DNA of 64,000 nucleotides from Novipirellula caenicola (GCF_039545035.1 NZ_BAABRO010000001.1:310001-374000), one strand, 5' to 3'. Shown: positions 18,262 to 27,946, counted from the first letter of the stretch. Made by a program: numbers and translations. Notes: generated by a model not told the origin, from the letters alone.

Positions 18262-20208
18262 TCATGCAACCGATGTATCTGGTTCCGCTCGCTTGGTCAT
18301 CAGCGACACGATGATCAGCGTCACGAACGCCAGCGGAATGGTGACGATTCCCGGCTGAGTGAACGGCGCGATCGCGTCCGCTCCGTTCCAACCGTAAACC
18401 TTCTCGTAGGTGTCGGCCGACAACAAAATCCAGCCCAACGAGCTGACCATCCCTACAATCACGCTGGCGATCACGCCTTCTTTGGTCGTCCGCTTCCAAA
18501 ACAACAACATCACCAACGCCGGCAAATTCGCACTCGCCGCGACACTGAACGCCCAGCCGACGAGGTAACTGACGTTCATTTCTTTGAAGGCGATGCCTAG
18601 CAGGATTGCAATCGCGCCGACGACCACGGCAGCCAACTTGGCGACTCGCACTTGGGCATTCCCCGTCAACTCGATTCCCATCACGCCACCGATCAAATCG
18701 TGAGCCACCGCGCCGCTGCTGGCCAAAATCAAACCACTGACGGTCCCCAGTACCGTGGTGAACGCGATCGCCGAGATGATCGCAAACAACCACTGGCTCA
18801 TGCTACGAGCCAACAGCGGAGCGGCCATGTTGGTATCGGTCAGATCCAGCGAGTTGCTGGTCATCGCGCCAAGTCCGAGGTAAAGCGTCAACACGTAGAA
18901 GAATCCGATACTGGTGATCCCCACAATCGTACTCTTGCGAGCCGCCGCGCCGTCCTTGACCGTGTAATAGCGAATCAAAATGTGTGGCAGCGAGGCGGTA
19001 CCGCAAAACAATGCCAACATCAACGACAAGAAATTGATGCGGTCCGTTGGCTTTCCGCCGCGGATTCCGGCAAATTTAGGATGTTCCCCCGGACGCAGCA
19101 CATGCGTTCCCTCGGTCGGCTTTTGGTAAAACACCTTGCTCGTGCTGCCATCGTCGTGCCGAATCACTTCGCTGCCCCAGAGCACGATTTCGCTGTTGGA
19201 CATCGTCGTGAAAAACGAGATCGGTCCGACCGATTCCCCCGACGTGTACCCCGACGGCAACTTGGAAATGTGCCCAACGGGTTGTAACTGACGCTCGCCT
19301 TCGCCCGAACCAAACGGCATGCCATCGACGGTTCGCGATCCGTCCGCTGCAGTGGTCAATTCCTGAGCTTGCTGCAACATCACGGGATCGGTCACGCCCA
19401 TCGCCGCGTCCGAATCCATCGGCTGGACGTGATAGATTTCGTAGCCGCCTTCGCTATCGGCCAACCGGATAAACTCGGGATGTTCAGCCCATTGCCCCGT
19501 CGGCGAAATCACATCGCGACCGTCGATCTGCGTCTGCGATAGACTCGATGACGCAATCGGCCCGATCGATTTCAATCCGCCATCCGACTCGACGAACCCG
19601 CGAGCAAACAACATCACCACCAAAATGGCACTGAAGAAAACGAGCAGCGAGCCTTTCAAAAACTGTACCCAGGTGGTCGATACCATCCCAGCGGTCACGA
19701 CGATCACGATCACGACCATCCCGACCAAGACGACGCCGACCCAATGAGGAAAACCAAGGAGCGGTTGGATCAAGGAACCAGCACCGACCATTTGAGGAAT
19801 CAGATAAAAAATACTGACCGCCAAGGTGCTGATCCCTGCGGCAAGCTTAATGCCTCGCGAATTGAATTGGGCGTCTAGTGCGTCGGCAAAGGTAAACCGA
19901 CCAAGTCGTTTCATCGGTTCGGCGATGACAAACAACGCCACAATCCAACCCGCCAAATAACCGATCGAATACAGGAATCCGTCGTAGCCATAGGCCGCGA
20001 TCATCCCGCAAATTCCCAAGAACGAAGCGGCTGACAAATAGTCGCCTGCGAAAGCCACTCCGTTGACAGCCCAAGGAATTTGTCCGTGAGCGGCAAAGTA
20101 CCCCTCGCTCGAAATCGCTTTGCGGCCAAGGAAAAAACTGAGCCCGACGGTGACGACCACAAACGCCAAAAAGACAAATACTGCGATCCATGAAGGTTCG
20201 TAAATCAT
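18262..20208 (-). CDS. actP: Cation/acetate symporter ActP (sodium:solute symporter family)
   Basis: A 648-residue polytopic protein opening MIYEPSWIAVFVFLAFVVVT, with ISSEGYFAAHGQIPWAVNGV and AFAGDYLSAASFLGICGMIA, both typical of ActP. It should drive uptake of acetate or another short carboxylate with Na+. The protein is about 100 residues longer than E. coli ActP (549). The extra length is a hydrophilic insert at about residues 215-375 (EHPEFIRLADSEGGYEIYHV ... HPKFAGIRGGKPTDR), placed between two membrane segments. It forms an operon with the DUF485 gene upstream through an ATGA overlap, the same arrangement as yjcH-actP. Confidence 0.93.
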   Translation of the reverse strand: MIYEPSWIAVFVFLAFVVVTVGLSFFLGRKAISSEGYFAAHGQIPWAVNGVAFAGDYLSAASFLGICGMIAAYGYDGFLYSIGYLAGWIVALFVIAEPMKRLGRFTFADALDAQFNSRGIKLAAGISTLAVSIFYLIPQMVGAGSLIQPLLGFPHWVGVVLVGMVVIVIVVTAGMVSTTWVQFLKGSLLVFFSAILVVMLFARGFVESDGGLKSIGPIASSSLSQTQIDGRDVISPTGQWAEHPEFIRLADSEGGYEIYHVQPMDSDAAMGVTDPVMLQQAQELTTAADGSRTVDGMPFGSGEGERQLQPVGHISKLPSGYTSGESVGPISFFTTMSNSEIVLWGSEVIRHDDGSTSKVFYQKPTEGTHVLRPGEHPKFAGIRGGKPTDRINFLSLMLALFCGTASLPHILIRYYTVKDGAAARKSTIVGITSIGFFYVLTLYLGLGAMTSNSLDLTDTNMAAPLLARSMSQWLFAIISAIAFTTVLGTVSGLILASSGAVAHDLIGGVMGIELTGNAQVRVAKLAAVVVGAIAILLGIAFKEMNVSYLVGWAFSVAASANLPALVMLLFWKRTTKEGVIASVIVGMVSSLGWILLSADTYEKVYGWNGADAIAPFTQPGIVTIPLAFVTLIIVSLMTKRAEPDTSVA

Positions 20209-20534
20209 CGTGACGCTCCTTCGCTGTCGTCGTGGTTGTCTGCGTCACTTGCCGGTGATCCGGCGACCGGCGTCCCATCGATCGGCTCGTTGCGACACAT
20301 CACTCCATACAGCAGCGCCATCACGATGGCGGCGATGATCAAGCCGAAACCGTAGACGATCGCCAAGTTCAATCCCGCCACGACAATCGTTTCCATCTGC
20401 TCGGCGTCAAACGCGTTAATAAAAACGAAACCGGCATACAAAACCAAGTAGATGGCAAACAGCACGATGCCAAGTCGTGAGTTGTATTGACGCGCCGCCG
20501 TGGGCACGTCCGCTTTGGGCAGTGGTGTGGGCAT
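20205..20534 (-). CDS. DUF485 membrane protein (YjcH-like), partner of ActP
   Basis: The start at 20534 gives a 109-residue protein with two membrane helices (LGIVLFAIYLVLYAGFVFIN and AIVYGFGLIIAAIVMALLYG) and a polar tail. Size, topology and position directly upstream of actP with a 4-base stop/start overlap all match the YjcH/DUF485 family, which accompanies ActP in many bacteria. Its molecular role is not established. The upstream open extension to 20600 is discarded because it is low-complexity and has no ribosome-binding site. Confidence 0.88.
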   Translation of the reverse strand: MPTPLPKADVPTAARQYNSRLGIVLFAIYLVLYAGFVFINAFDAEQMETIVVAGLNLAIVYGFGLIIAAIVMALLYGVMCRNEPIDGTPVAGSPASDADNHDDSEGASR

Positions 20535-21402
20535 AAGTGAATGAGCGTGAGGAAAGAAAAAGCAGGAGAGTGGGAAAGGGGGGCAGCGAGGGACTCGCAA
20601 GAACGATGTCGGGCCCCATATTAACCAAGTTCTCGCTCCAAGGGGGACATCAGAAACACAAACTTGGCAAGCGTTGCCAACAATTAGGATTTTTCCATCC
20701 CATGCCCCCCACCATCAGGAAACAGATTCGTCGCGAAAGGAATCGCGTGAGCCGCGCCCAGCCAAACCGCCTGTGAGTTCGAAATAACACAACCCGACGC
20801 GTCAGGTTGATGTTGCACGTTTCGATGTTCTTCGGGCCAAAGGCCCAGCAATTTACCTAGCCGCCCTCATTAAGTCCCAGCAAACGGCCGGACCGTTGGC
20901 CCTACAATTCATTGGTTTTCTTGGTCCCAGCCCGTTGGGCTGGACTAGGTAAACGTCCGGGGCTTTGCCTCTAATTACAAAAGTGCAACTTCAAAACTCA
21001 CGCGTCGGGTTGCGATGGCGATTGATCCAGCGGCAACGCAGCCTGCCCCCCCGAAACTCTTCGCGGCTTGATGATCTACTGAGCCGCGACGCGTCAGCGG
21101 CCGGGTCCCACGCGCTACTCGGTGCTTCACAACCCACGGCTCACGGCTGCCTTACGGCCTACGACTCACGGCTGCGTTTTGCTTTTGGCCAAAATCAACA
21201 AGCCTTTCGCGAGTTTCGCTGCGGAGGTTGATGACAGGCTGGTCTTCAGGCCGGAGGCCGACACAGCGAGTATGTCAGTGTGTCGGCCTCTGGTCTTTGA
21301 AGCCGCCTCAAATCCGATGCCCTCCGAAACTCTTGGCGAGTTTCGCTACGGATGTTTCGCTACGGAATTCTCGCAATGGAGGATGACGACAGGCTAGGAA
21401 GC
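20535..21402. repeat. Intergenic region built of several dispersed repeats
   Basis: No gene is seen. About 20880-20990 is the inverted copy of the repeat at 3140-3235. About 21062-21180 repeats the block at 650-750 (ACTGAGCCGCGACGCGTCAG then CGGCCGGGTCCC). Hairpins of the CGAAACTCTTGGCGAGTTTC type are at about 21325-21350. GGCCGGAGGCCGACACA and its partner TGTGTCGGCCTC pair at 21250-21292. Confidence 0.7.
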
Positions 21403-22368
21403 CTATCCCACAGTCAGGCCGATTTTGATTCGTAGGCCGTCGTACGCTAGTGAGATGCCATCGGGCAGCTCGCGGTCGGTCTGCTCATGCTCGAGATCGT
21501 GAGAGATATGCGTGAAATAGGTCTGATCGGCTCCCACGCGACCCGCCATCTCGATCGCTTCGCTCAAATTGAAGTGCGTCGGATGGATCGCATGCCGCAG
21601 CGCCCCGACCACAAACGTCTTGACCCCGCGAAGTCGCTCGACCGACGAATCGGGAATCCCGTTGGTATCGGTGCAATAAGCAAAATCGCCAATCCGGAAC
21701 CCCAACACGTTGAAATGCGGTCCGTGAGTCATCGGAATCGGTGTGATCGGAACCCCAAACACATCAAACGGATCTTCGTCGATACTGCGAAAACAAAGCT
21801 GCGGGACCGCGCCAGGGTGCGTCGGCTCACGTTTGGAAAACGCATAGTCAAACGAATGCCGAATCCGCTGCTCGACGTGACTTTGGCAATACAGAGGAAC
21901 TGGGTAACCAAGTCGAAATGGAAACAAACGCAGGTCGTCCAGCCCGAATAGGTGATCGGCATGCTCGTGAGTGAACAACACAGCATGCACCAGCGGAATT
22001 TTTTCGCGTAGCAGCTGAGTCCGCAAATCGGGTGGCGTGTCGATCAAAATCGTCCGCGATGCATGATGCGGCGTTTGGTGATCAAACTCGGGGTCACTAA
22101 ACGCGATCGACTCGGGCAATCGGATCGTGATCGCGCATCGAGTCCGGTTATTGCGGGGATTATCGCTCTGGCACACCGCGCACTCGCATCCCAGCGCGGG
22201 CACTCCGACACTGGTTCCCGTCCCCAGAAAGACGACTTCCGCCTGGCTAGACGAAGCTTCTTGGTCGAGCGACTGCGGGTCCAAAGCTTGTCGAGACCGC
22301 GTCTCGGTGGACGAATTGTGGCCCGAACCAGCAGAATTCGGGGGCGGCGAGGACGAAGGATTGACCAT
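21403..22368 (-). CDS. PhnP-like MBL-fold metallohydrolase (cyclic phosphodiesterase family)
   Basis: A 321-residue protein. After a Ser-rich N-terminal about 40 residues comes VVFLGTGTSVGVPALG, then a CECAVC cysteine cluster like the structural zinc site of PhnP, ILIDTPPDLRTQLL, the metal motif FTHEHADHLFGLDDL (HxHxDH), VGALRHAIHPTHFN and YFTHISHDLEHEQ. These match phosphoribosyl 1,2-cyclic phosphate phosphodiesterase-type proteins. No other phn gene lies in the window, so the substrate may be another cyclic phosphodiester. Start ATG at 22368. The polar N-terminal extension is unusual for the family. Confidence 0.87.
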   Translation of the reverse strand: MVNPSSSPPPNSAGSGHNSSTETRSRQALDPQSLDQEASSSQAEVVFLGTGTSVGVPALGCECAVCQSDNPRNNRTRCAITIRLPESIAFSDPEFDHQTPHHASRTILIDTPPDLRTQLLREKIPLVHAVLFTHEHADHLFGLDDLRLFPFRLGYPVPLYCQSHVEQRIRHSFDYAFSKREPTHPGAVPQLCFRSIDEDPFDVFGVPITPIPMTHGPHFNVLGFRIGDFAYCTDTNGIPDSSVERLRGVKTFVVGALRHAIHPTHFNLSEAIEMAGRVGADQTYFTHISHDLEHEQTDRELPDGISLAYDGLRIKIGLTVG

Positions 22369-22625
22369 AACCTAAGGAACTTCTCAGCGATTTGGAAAGC
22401 TGTCAATAAGCCCCTTGGCTGCAGAGGGCTGTTTCTGCGATACTCTTGGGCTTGGCTGATAAAAATCGATGTGTTTTCGTGAGCCGCAGGCGATCGCCTC
22501 GGGCCTTCCTACACATGTTTGGTGCCTCGCCCAGAGGCCCGTGGCAAACGCTGTCGGCTCCATTTTTGTCAGCTCCACTATTGAGCCAATCACGTTTAAC
22601 GTCATCAAAAAGCAGGAAGAACTGA

Positions 22626-23543
22626 ATGTTCAAGAATTTTTCACCTTGGTTACTTGGAATCAACGGCCGTCAAAGTGAATTGATCGAATTGGCGTTGACC
22701 TACGGGTTCCGCGGCATGGATGTCGACATGGCTGACATGCTCCGTCGCTCGCAGCGCACCAGTTTGGAAGACGCGACCAAGTACCTTCGTGCAACCGACA
22801 TCAAAATCGGCGGCTTCGATCTGGGCGTCAACCTAGACGCCGACGACGACACCTTCACCGCTCAAGTCGCAACGCTGCACCCGATGGCGGAAATCGCCAA
22901 AGAATTGAAGGTCAAACGAGCCTACTTGCGTCTTCCCGCCGCGACCGACCGTTTGCCCTACCCCGAGTACTTTGAAACGCAACGCGCTCGTTTGAACCAA
23001 ATCGCCGAAGTCCTCGCTCCTCGCGAAATTCGTTTGGGCGTCTCCTTCTCGGCCGGCAAAGAATTGGCCGAAGGCAAGCAGTTCGAATTCGTTCGCGACG
23101 TCGAAGGCTTCATCGCGTTGATCAGCAGCATTCCTGCAGCCAACATTGGCTACATCATTGACACCTTTGATTGGGTTGTCGGCAAAGGCACGCTGGCTCA
23201 ACTGACCGGCTTGGACGCCGAAAAGATCGTGGCTGTTCGCTTGGGTTCGGTCGCCAGCGACGCAACCGCGGAAACCGCCAAGACCACCGACCGCGTGTTG
23301 CCTGAAAAAGAAGGCGCACTGGCTCACGTCAGCGTGATCAGCCACTTGAAGGCAGCTGAGTACAAGGGCCCCGTTTCGCCGACCGCATCGTCGTCGCGTT
23401 ACAAAGGTCAAACACGCGAGAACACCGTGCAAAAGGCACAAGAAGCGATCGATTCGATCTCGCGTGACGCCGGCGTCCACGTCGCTCCATTGCCAATGGA
23501 CCTGATCGAAGACGTCCCCTACGAGCCAACCCCCGCAACTTAA
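22626..23543 (+). CDS. Sugar phosphate isomerase/epimerase-like TIM barrel, cytoplasmic
   Basis: A 305-residue protein without a signal peptide: MFKNFSPWLLGINGRQSELI, GFRGMDVDMADMLRR, KIGGFDLGVNLDADDD, IRLGVSFSAGKELAEG, NIGYIIDTFDWVVGKG and KIVAVRLGSV. The repeat of 'GF.GMDVD' and 'IDTFDW' strands matches xylose-isomerase-like barrels, but the canonical Glu metal ligand in the 'ENV' strand is not obvious (SFSAGKE), so catalysis is uncertain. AGGAAG lies just before the ATG. Codon use is strongly biased (CGT, GGC, AAG), suggesting good expression. It is followed by a terminator. Confidence 0.75.
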   Translation: MFKNFSPWLLGINGRQSELIELALTYGFRGMDVDMADMLRRSQRTSLEDATKYLRATDIKIGGFDLGVNLDADDDTFTAQVATLHPMAEIAKELKVKRAYLRLPAATDRLPYPEYFETQRARLNQIAEVLAPREIRLGVSFSAGKELAEGKQFEFVRDVEGFIALISSIPAANIGYIIDTFDWVVGKGTLAQLTGLDAEKIVAVRLGSVASDATAETAKTTDRVLPEKEGALAHVSVISHLKAAEYKGPVSPTASSSRYKGQTRENTVQKAQEAIDSISRDAGVHVAPLPMDLIEDVPYEPTPAT

Positions 23544-23792
23544 GTTGCCACCGGGTAGATGCAGCGTGCAAGTTAAGCGGCTGCAAGCACACGATTGCCC
23601 CTCCCAGCCTTGCGTCGGGAGGGTCGAAAATCGAGCCTTCCAGCGAGATTTTTGGGGAGGGCTGGTGACGCCAAACTTGCACGTCGCTGGCGCAAACCCC
23701 GCCGGTGCTAAGTAGCGAAGCTCACGCGAGAGTGTTGCAGAGTCGTCAGGCACACAACACGAAAGTCTCGACGACTTCCGCTACGACCAAAC

Positions 23793-23833
23793 AAAAAAGG
23801 CCGATCACACCCTAGTGTGACCGGCCTTTTTTT
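23793..23833. terminator. Intrinsic terminator
   Basis: AAAAAAGGCCG-ATCACAC and GTGTGA-CCGGCCTTTTTTT form a long stem with a short CCTA loop and T tract. It sits about 250 bases after the isomerase-like gene and can work in either direction. Confidence 0.88.
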
Positions 23834-23853
23834 CGTTCGTCGATTTCGCAAGT

Positions 23854-24538
23854 CAATCGTCGCACGGCTTTCCAAGCCGTAAGCGTGCCTCGCGATTTAC
23901 GGTCCTAACAACACCGAAGCCACGCTCAGGCAAGACGCAACCTCCAGCTCCCCCGGCTCCAGCTTGGAAAGCTGGCCGACAATGGCGTCTCACGAGGATG
24001 CCAAACGAAACTCTTGGCGAGTTTCGCTACGGGACACCAATTGTCGCACGGCTTTCCAAGCCGTAAGCGTGCCTCGCGATTTACGGTCCTAACAACACCG
24101 AAGCCACGCTCAGGCAAGACGCAACCTCCAGCTCCCCCGGTTCCAGCTTGGAAAGCTGGCCGACAATGGGGCCTCACGAACGTGGAAAACGAAACTCTCG
24201 GCGAGTTTCGCTACGGGACACCAATTGTCGCACGGCTTTCCAAGCCGTCAGCGTGCCACGCGATTTACGGTCAACACAAAACCAAATTCACGTTCAAGCA
24301 AGACGCAACCTCCAGCTCCCCCCGGTTCCAGCTTGGAAAGCTGGCCGACGATGGGGCCTCACGAAGATGGCAAACGAAACTCTTGGCGAGTTTCGCTACG
24401 GGACCTCAATTGTCGCACGGCTTTCCAAGCCGTCAGCGTCCCTCGCGATTAACGGTCAACACAAAACCAAATTCACGTTCAAGCAAGACGCAACCTCCAG
24501 CTCCCCCCGGTTCCAGCTTGGAAAGCTGGCCGACAATC
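23854..24538. repeat. Four tandem copies of a 184-bp unit carrying a MITE-like inverted-repeat element
   Basis: The anchor word GTCGCACGGCTTTCCAAGCC occurs at 23859, 24043, 24227 and 24412, i.e. spacings of 184, 184 and 185. Within each unit the left end ATTGTCGCACGGCTTTCCAA is an inverted partner of the right end TTGGAAAGCTGGCCGACAAT, so about 135 bp is bounded by imperfect terminal inverted repeats. The remaining about 50 bp holds the GAAACTCTTGGCGAGTTTCG hairpin. There is no transposase and no gene. Confidence 0.85.
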
Positions 24539-24551
24539 ATCCTCTCTCCCT

Positions 24552-24665
24552 CTCTCCGTGTCTCCGTGTCTCCGTGTCTCCTCACTCCTCACTCCTCACT
24601 CCTCACTCCTCACTCCTCACTCCTCACTCCTCACTCCTCACTCCTCACTCCTCACTCCTCACTCC
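24552..24665. repeat. Microsatellite: TCTCCGTG units then about 12 copies of the heptamer TCACTCC
   Basis: Short TCTCCGTG repeats (24552-24578) are followed by an uninterrupted heptamer array from about 24580. The last unit overlaps the final codons and stop of the minus-strand YdjY-domain gene. The same heptamer appears at 28671-28720 and, reverse-complemented, at about 55735-55750. Confidence 0.9.
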
Positions 24666-25852
24666 CCCTCCCTCACCGGCAACACGGTCTCCTTCGGTTT
24701 TACGTTTGGATCCTGCTCCGGCGTCAACTCAGGCGGCGGACCGTCAGTCGGCACAGGGATCGGCACCAAGATCAATCGTACTGGCGTCCCACGCTCGGGC
24801 ACTCGGCCTTCGAACGGGCGGAACAACAACGAATCGGCATCGGCGCTACTGGCCAACGACAAATCCATCATTGCCGTACTGAAGTTGGAAACGCAGATCA
24901 TATCGCCCCCATCGGCACGGTAATATTCGCGGCCATCCTCTTCGTCTTTATAAAACCCGCTACCGGCGAACACCCAATCCGCCTCAACCGATTTCTTCGT
25001 CTCGGTGTCTTGCACCCAGCGCCGCGCGTCTTCGACATGATACTTGCCCTGCTTGTCACGCCAGCTGACCCAGACCCGGATCGCCTGGCCCGTCGGCGGC
25101 ACAAAATTCGGCGTGAACATTGCCGTCGTTCCCGTCTTGGCACCAACGACCAATAAAGCCGCATGCACCTCACTTGATTTCGCTACCACGGCCACAATCG
25201 ACTCGTGCTCTTTACTTCCAACCGGACACGCGAACATCTCCAGCGCCCCGCGATCGATTGCGACGTAACCATCGATGTAAACACGGCTCAATTCACGATC
25301 GACCCACAGCAGCGATTCCTGACTCAATCGTTTGGCCCCCGGCGGAGGCGCAAACTGTTTGCTCAAGAATTCAGCGGGTGACATTTGCGGCTCCGGTTCC
25401 TCCATCGGCGGCTCCGGATCCTCGGAACTGTCCTCGGCATCTCCTGCATAATCCTCGCGATCGGCCATTGGCTTGTCCGCAGCCGCGCCCTTAACCAAAT
25501 CTTCATCTTTTGCTTTTTCCTCGGCCGTCGGCAACGGACGTGGCTCATCAGACGCTTTAGACGCGGTCGATTCGACCTTGTCCGCCATCGCTGCCTCGCG
25601 GCCGAGAGCGGCAACTGACGCACGCTCCTCCGTCGTGTCGCCGGTCAACTGTCCTGTCGCCCCATCGACATTCCCCTGATTTTCCGCATTCTGAGGGGGC
25701 ACCGTCTGTACATCCGCAGTCGGCTCGGCCGCTGGCACCGTAGGCTTCGCGCTGTCGGAGGTCGCCGATTCGCGGCCGCAGCCAACTATCGCGGCAAGTG
25801 CGAGAGCGGTAACCAGGGTGACCGTCGGCGAAGTCTTGGCAAAATAGGTCAT
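24659..25852 (-). CDS. YdjY-domain lipoprotein
   Basis: A 397-residue protein with a lipoprotein signal: hydrophobic VTLVTALALAAIVGC, lipidated Cys at residue 25. Residues about 30-165 are acidic and Pro/Glu-rich. The C-terminal about 200 residues are a YdjY domain as found in planctomycetes: DRELSRVYIDGYVAIDRGAL, ALEMFACPVGSKEHESIVAV, EVHAALLVVGAKTGTT, DWVFAGSGFYKDEEDGREYY and GGDMICVSNFSTAMMDLSLA. The role of YdjY is unknown. The stop and last codons lie at the edge of the TCACTCC microsatellite, so the natural C-terminus may have been changed by repeat expansion. Confidence 0.85.
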   Translation of the reverse strand: MTYFAKTSPTVTLVTALALAAIVGCGRESATSDSAKPTVPAAEPTADVQTVPPQNAENQGNVDGATGQLTGDTTEERASVAALGREAAMADKVESTASKASDEPRPLPTAEEKAKDEDLVKGAAADKPMADREDYAGDAEDSSEDPEPPMEEPEPQMSPAEFLSKQFAPPPGAKRLSQESLLWVDRELSRVYIDGYVAIDRGALEMFACPVGSKEHESIVAVVAKSSEVHAALLVVGAKTGTTAMFTPNFVPPTGQAIRVWVSWRDKQGKYHVEDARRWVQDTETKKSVEADWVFAGSGFYKDEEDGREYYRADGGDMICVSNFSTAMMDLSLASSADADSLLFRPFEGRVPERGTPVRLILVPIPVPTDGPPPELTPEQDPNVKPKETVLPVREGE

Positions 25853-25966
25853 AGAGTGTCGATCGAGTGGGAAGGAAGTGCTAGCGTCGTTGGGTTGAAT
25901 GAGTAAGTTATACGTCAGTCAACCTGACTCCAAAAACGATACTTTTCAGCAATCGCATTATAGCCC

Positions 25967-27946
25967 ATGTCGACCAGAACCACGGAGGCCGAAAACGCCT
26001 CGCCCACCCCCGTACCCTCCAATGGTCGGCCAGCCCCCCCTGTGAATACGAAGTCAAAGAAGTCGACTCGCCCATCGACCACAAACGACGCCGCGGTGGT
26101 GGCCCAACCGGATCCTGCGACGATTCGCGATCAGGTGACGTCCCAGCCGATCGACGATGAAAACTGGAAACGACTCCGCAAGAAGCTTCAGTCGCACGCT
26201 CAGCAATCGTCGGCCAAGGGTGTGTTTGGCAAACCAGCGATCGGCGGGACGGTCTATCGCTGGGGCGTTGCAACCGCGTCGGGCAGTGCAATCGATCCAG
26301 TGCGAATGGCGGTTAGCCAACTAGCGTGCGACCACAAACCAATGCGACGACGTTCGACTCGGCCATTGGATTTGGTGTCCGCGACCACCGAAATGATCGC
26401 TCAATTGGACCACGGCGACATGTCCGCATTGTCATGCCACGACGCCGTGATCTGGGCCGCCGCGATGCCGATGCTCAGCCAACAACTCGAACCGGCATTG
26501 TGGTGGGAACTGCTTGGCTCGCTGCAACGGTTTCGCGAGCTGGTATTGCAATCCCATACGCCGGATTCGCCCGCTCACTTGATGGTCGGTGCCGAACTCG
26601 GGTTGACCCTCGCGTGGCGACTCGCCGACCTTCCCTCGTGCAAACGGGCTCAGAAATCGGCGATCGAATCGCTGGCACAATGGTGTGACCACGAAGAAGA
26701 CGCGATCCCCAATACACTTGCCAATGCAAACGTCGCCCGCTTGATGCTCGGTTCCATCCTGCGATGTCAAACGCTGTTAAAAGCGACCACAAAGAAGAAG
26801 TTTCAAAAATCGTGGCATGCCGTGGGTGATCAAGTCGCAACCTGGGTAGCCGCGCTGACCACTCATCACGGCACATCGGCCTTTAGTCCCCTTGGTCGCA
26901 CCGAAGTGAAAGACGATCTTGGCAAAACGGGACTGCTCGAGCACGCGATTGCGTTTGATCCCGAAACGTTGCGTCCGGCGACCGAAGCCGCGTTGGGACT
27001 CGGACACACCGGGGGACGATTGGCCTGGGAAGTCTGCTTGCCTGAATCCTTCTTGCACAACGACGCAGCCAAGCTTGCCGTGATGCTGCCCGAATGGGAT
27101 GTGCGTCGTGGTCGGACGCACCTGCATTATGCCGGTGAACACAACCGGCTGGAAATCTTTGCCGGTCGCACCCAAATCGTCGATGGGCAAGTGCAAACGT
27201 CGATCGAAATCAACGGGACACAACAAGCGGCGGCCGGCGGTTGGGAATTGGTGTGCGAGTACACCGATGACGAGGTGCACTACATCGAGATCGAGCAGGA
27301 CTGGACCGGCGACGTCGTCTTGCAGCGGCAACTGATGCTGATTCGCTCGGACCGCAGTCTGATGCTCGCCGACGGAGTGCTGCCGAAAAACCGGCAAGCC
27401 CCCGATGCAAATTCACAAAAAATCCGCTACTCATCACGTATCCCCATCGCCTCCGGTGTCTCACCCGAACTCGAGAAAGAAACTCGCGAAGTCTACCTGT
27501 GTGCCGGCCAGCGTGCTGCCATCGTGATGCCATTGTCGGCATCGGAATGGCGGATCGGGCCAACCACAACAAAATTGTCCGCCAGCGAAGATGACCATTT
27601 GGTTTGGACCGCCGAAGGAAACGGTGCGATGTATGTGCCGTTATGGTTTGACCTGCAGCGACGACGTTTCAAACGCAAACGTACGTGGCGTCAATTGACC
27701 GTCGCCGACGAACGCCGTCCCTGCCGACCACACGAAACGGCGGGGTTCCGGGTGCAAGTTGGTTCGGAGCAGTGGTTGATCTATCGATCCCTCGGCGATC
27801 GTCGCTGCCGAACCGTTTTAGGCAAACATTTGATTGCCGATTTCTTTGCTGCGAAATTTGATCCTGGCGAAGGGGTCTACGACGAATTGGTCACCGTGGA
27901 CGACGCTGACGAGACGGACGACGCGAATGAAGCGGCGGCATCATGA
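25967..27946 (+). CDS. Large planctomycete-type protein of unknown function
   Basis: A 659-residue cytoplasmic protein with no signal peptide; the first about 70 residues are Pro/Ser/Thr-rich and disordered-looking. The middle (about 110-280) is helical (LEPALWWELLGSLQRFRELV, MVGAELGLTLAWRLADLPSC). The C-terminal half is beta-rich (RLEIFAGRTQIVDGQVQTSI, VVLQRQLMLIRSDRSLMLAD). The helical-then-beta-sandwich order resembles heparinase II/III or polysaccharide-lyase layouts, but I see no catalytic signature, so I give no function. It overlaps the YggS gene by 4 bases, showing translational coupling. Confidence 0.72.
   Translation: MSTRTTEAENASPTPVPSNGRPAPPVNTKSKKSTRPSTTNDAAVVAQPDPATIRDQVTSQPIDDENWKRLRKKLQSHAQQSSAKGVFGKPAIGGTVYRWGVATASGSAIDPVRMAVSQLACDHKPMRRRSTRPLDLVSATTEMIAQLDHGDMSALSCHDAVIWAAAMPMLSQQLEPALWWELLGSLQRFRELVLQSHTPDSPAHLMVGAELGLTLAWRLADLPSCKRAQKSAIESLAQWCDHEEDAIPNTLANANVARLMLGSILRCQTLLKATTKKKFQKSWHAVGDQVATWVAALTTHHGTSAFSPLGRTEVKDDLGKTGLLEHAIAFDPETLRPATEAALGLGHTGGRLAWEVCLPESFLHNDAAKLAVMLPEWDVRRGRTHLHYAGEHNRLEIFAGRTQIVDGQVQTSIEINGTQQAAAGGWELVCEYTDDEVHYIEIEQDWTGDVVLQRQLMLIRSDRSLMLADGVLPKNRQAPDANSQKIRYSSRIPIASGVSPELEKETREVYLCAGQRAAIVMPLSASEWRIGPTTTKLSASEDDHLVWTAEGNGAMYVPLWFDLQRRRFKRKRTWRQLTVADERRPCRPHETAGFRVQVGSEQWLIYRSLGDRRCRTVLGKHLIADFFAAKFDPGEGVYDELVTVDDADETDDANEAAAS

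Noticed and set aside
23854-24882. Plus-strand frames of up to 380 codons across the 184-bp repeats
   Set aside because: They consist of translated repeats and microsatellite and continue antisense to the YdjY lipoprotein gene.
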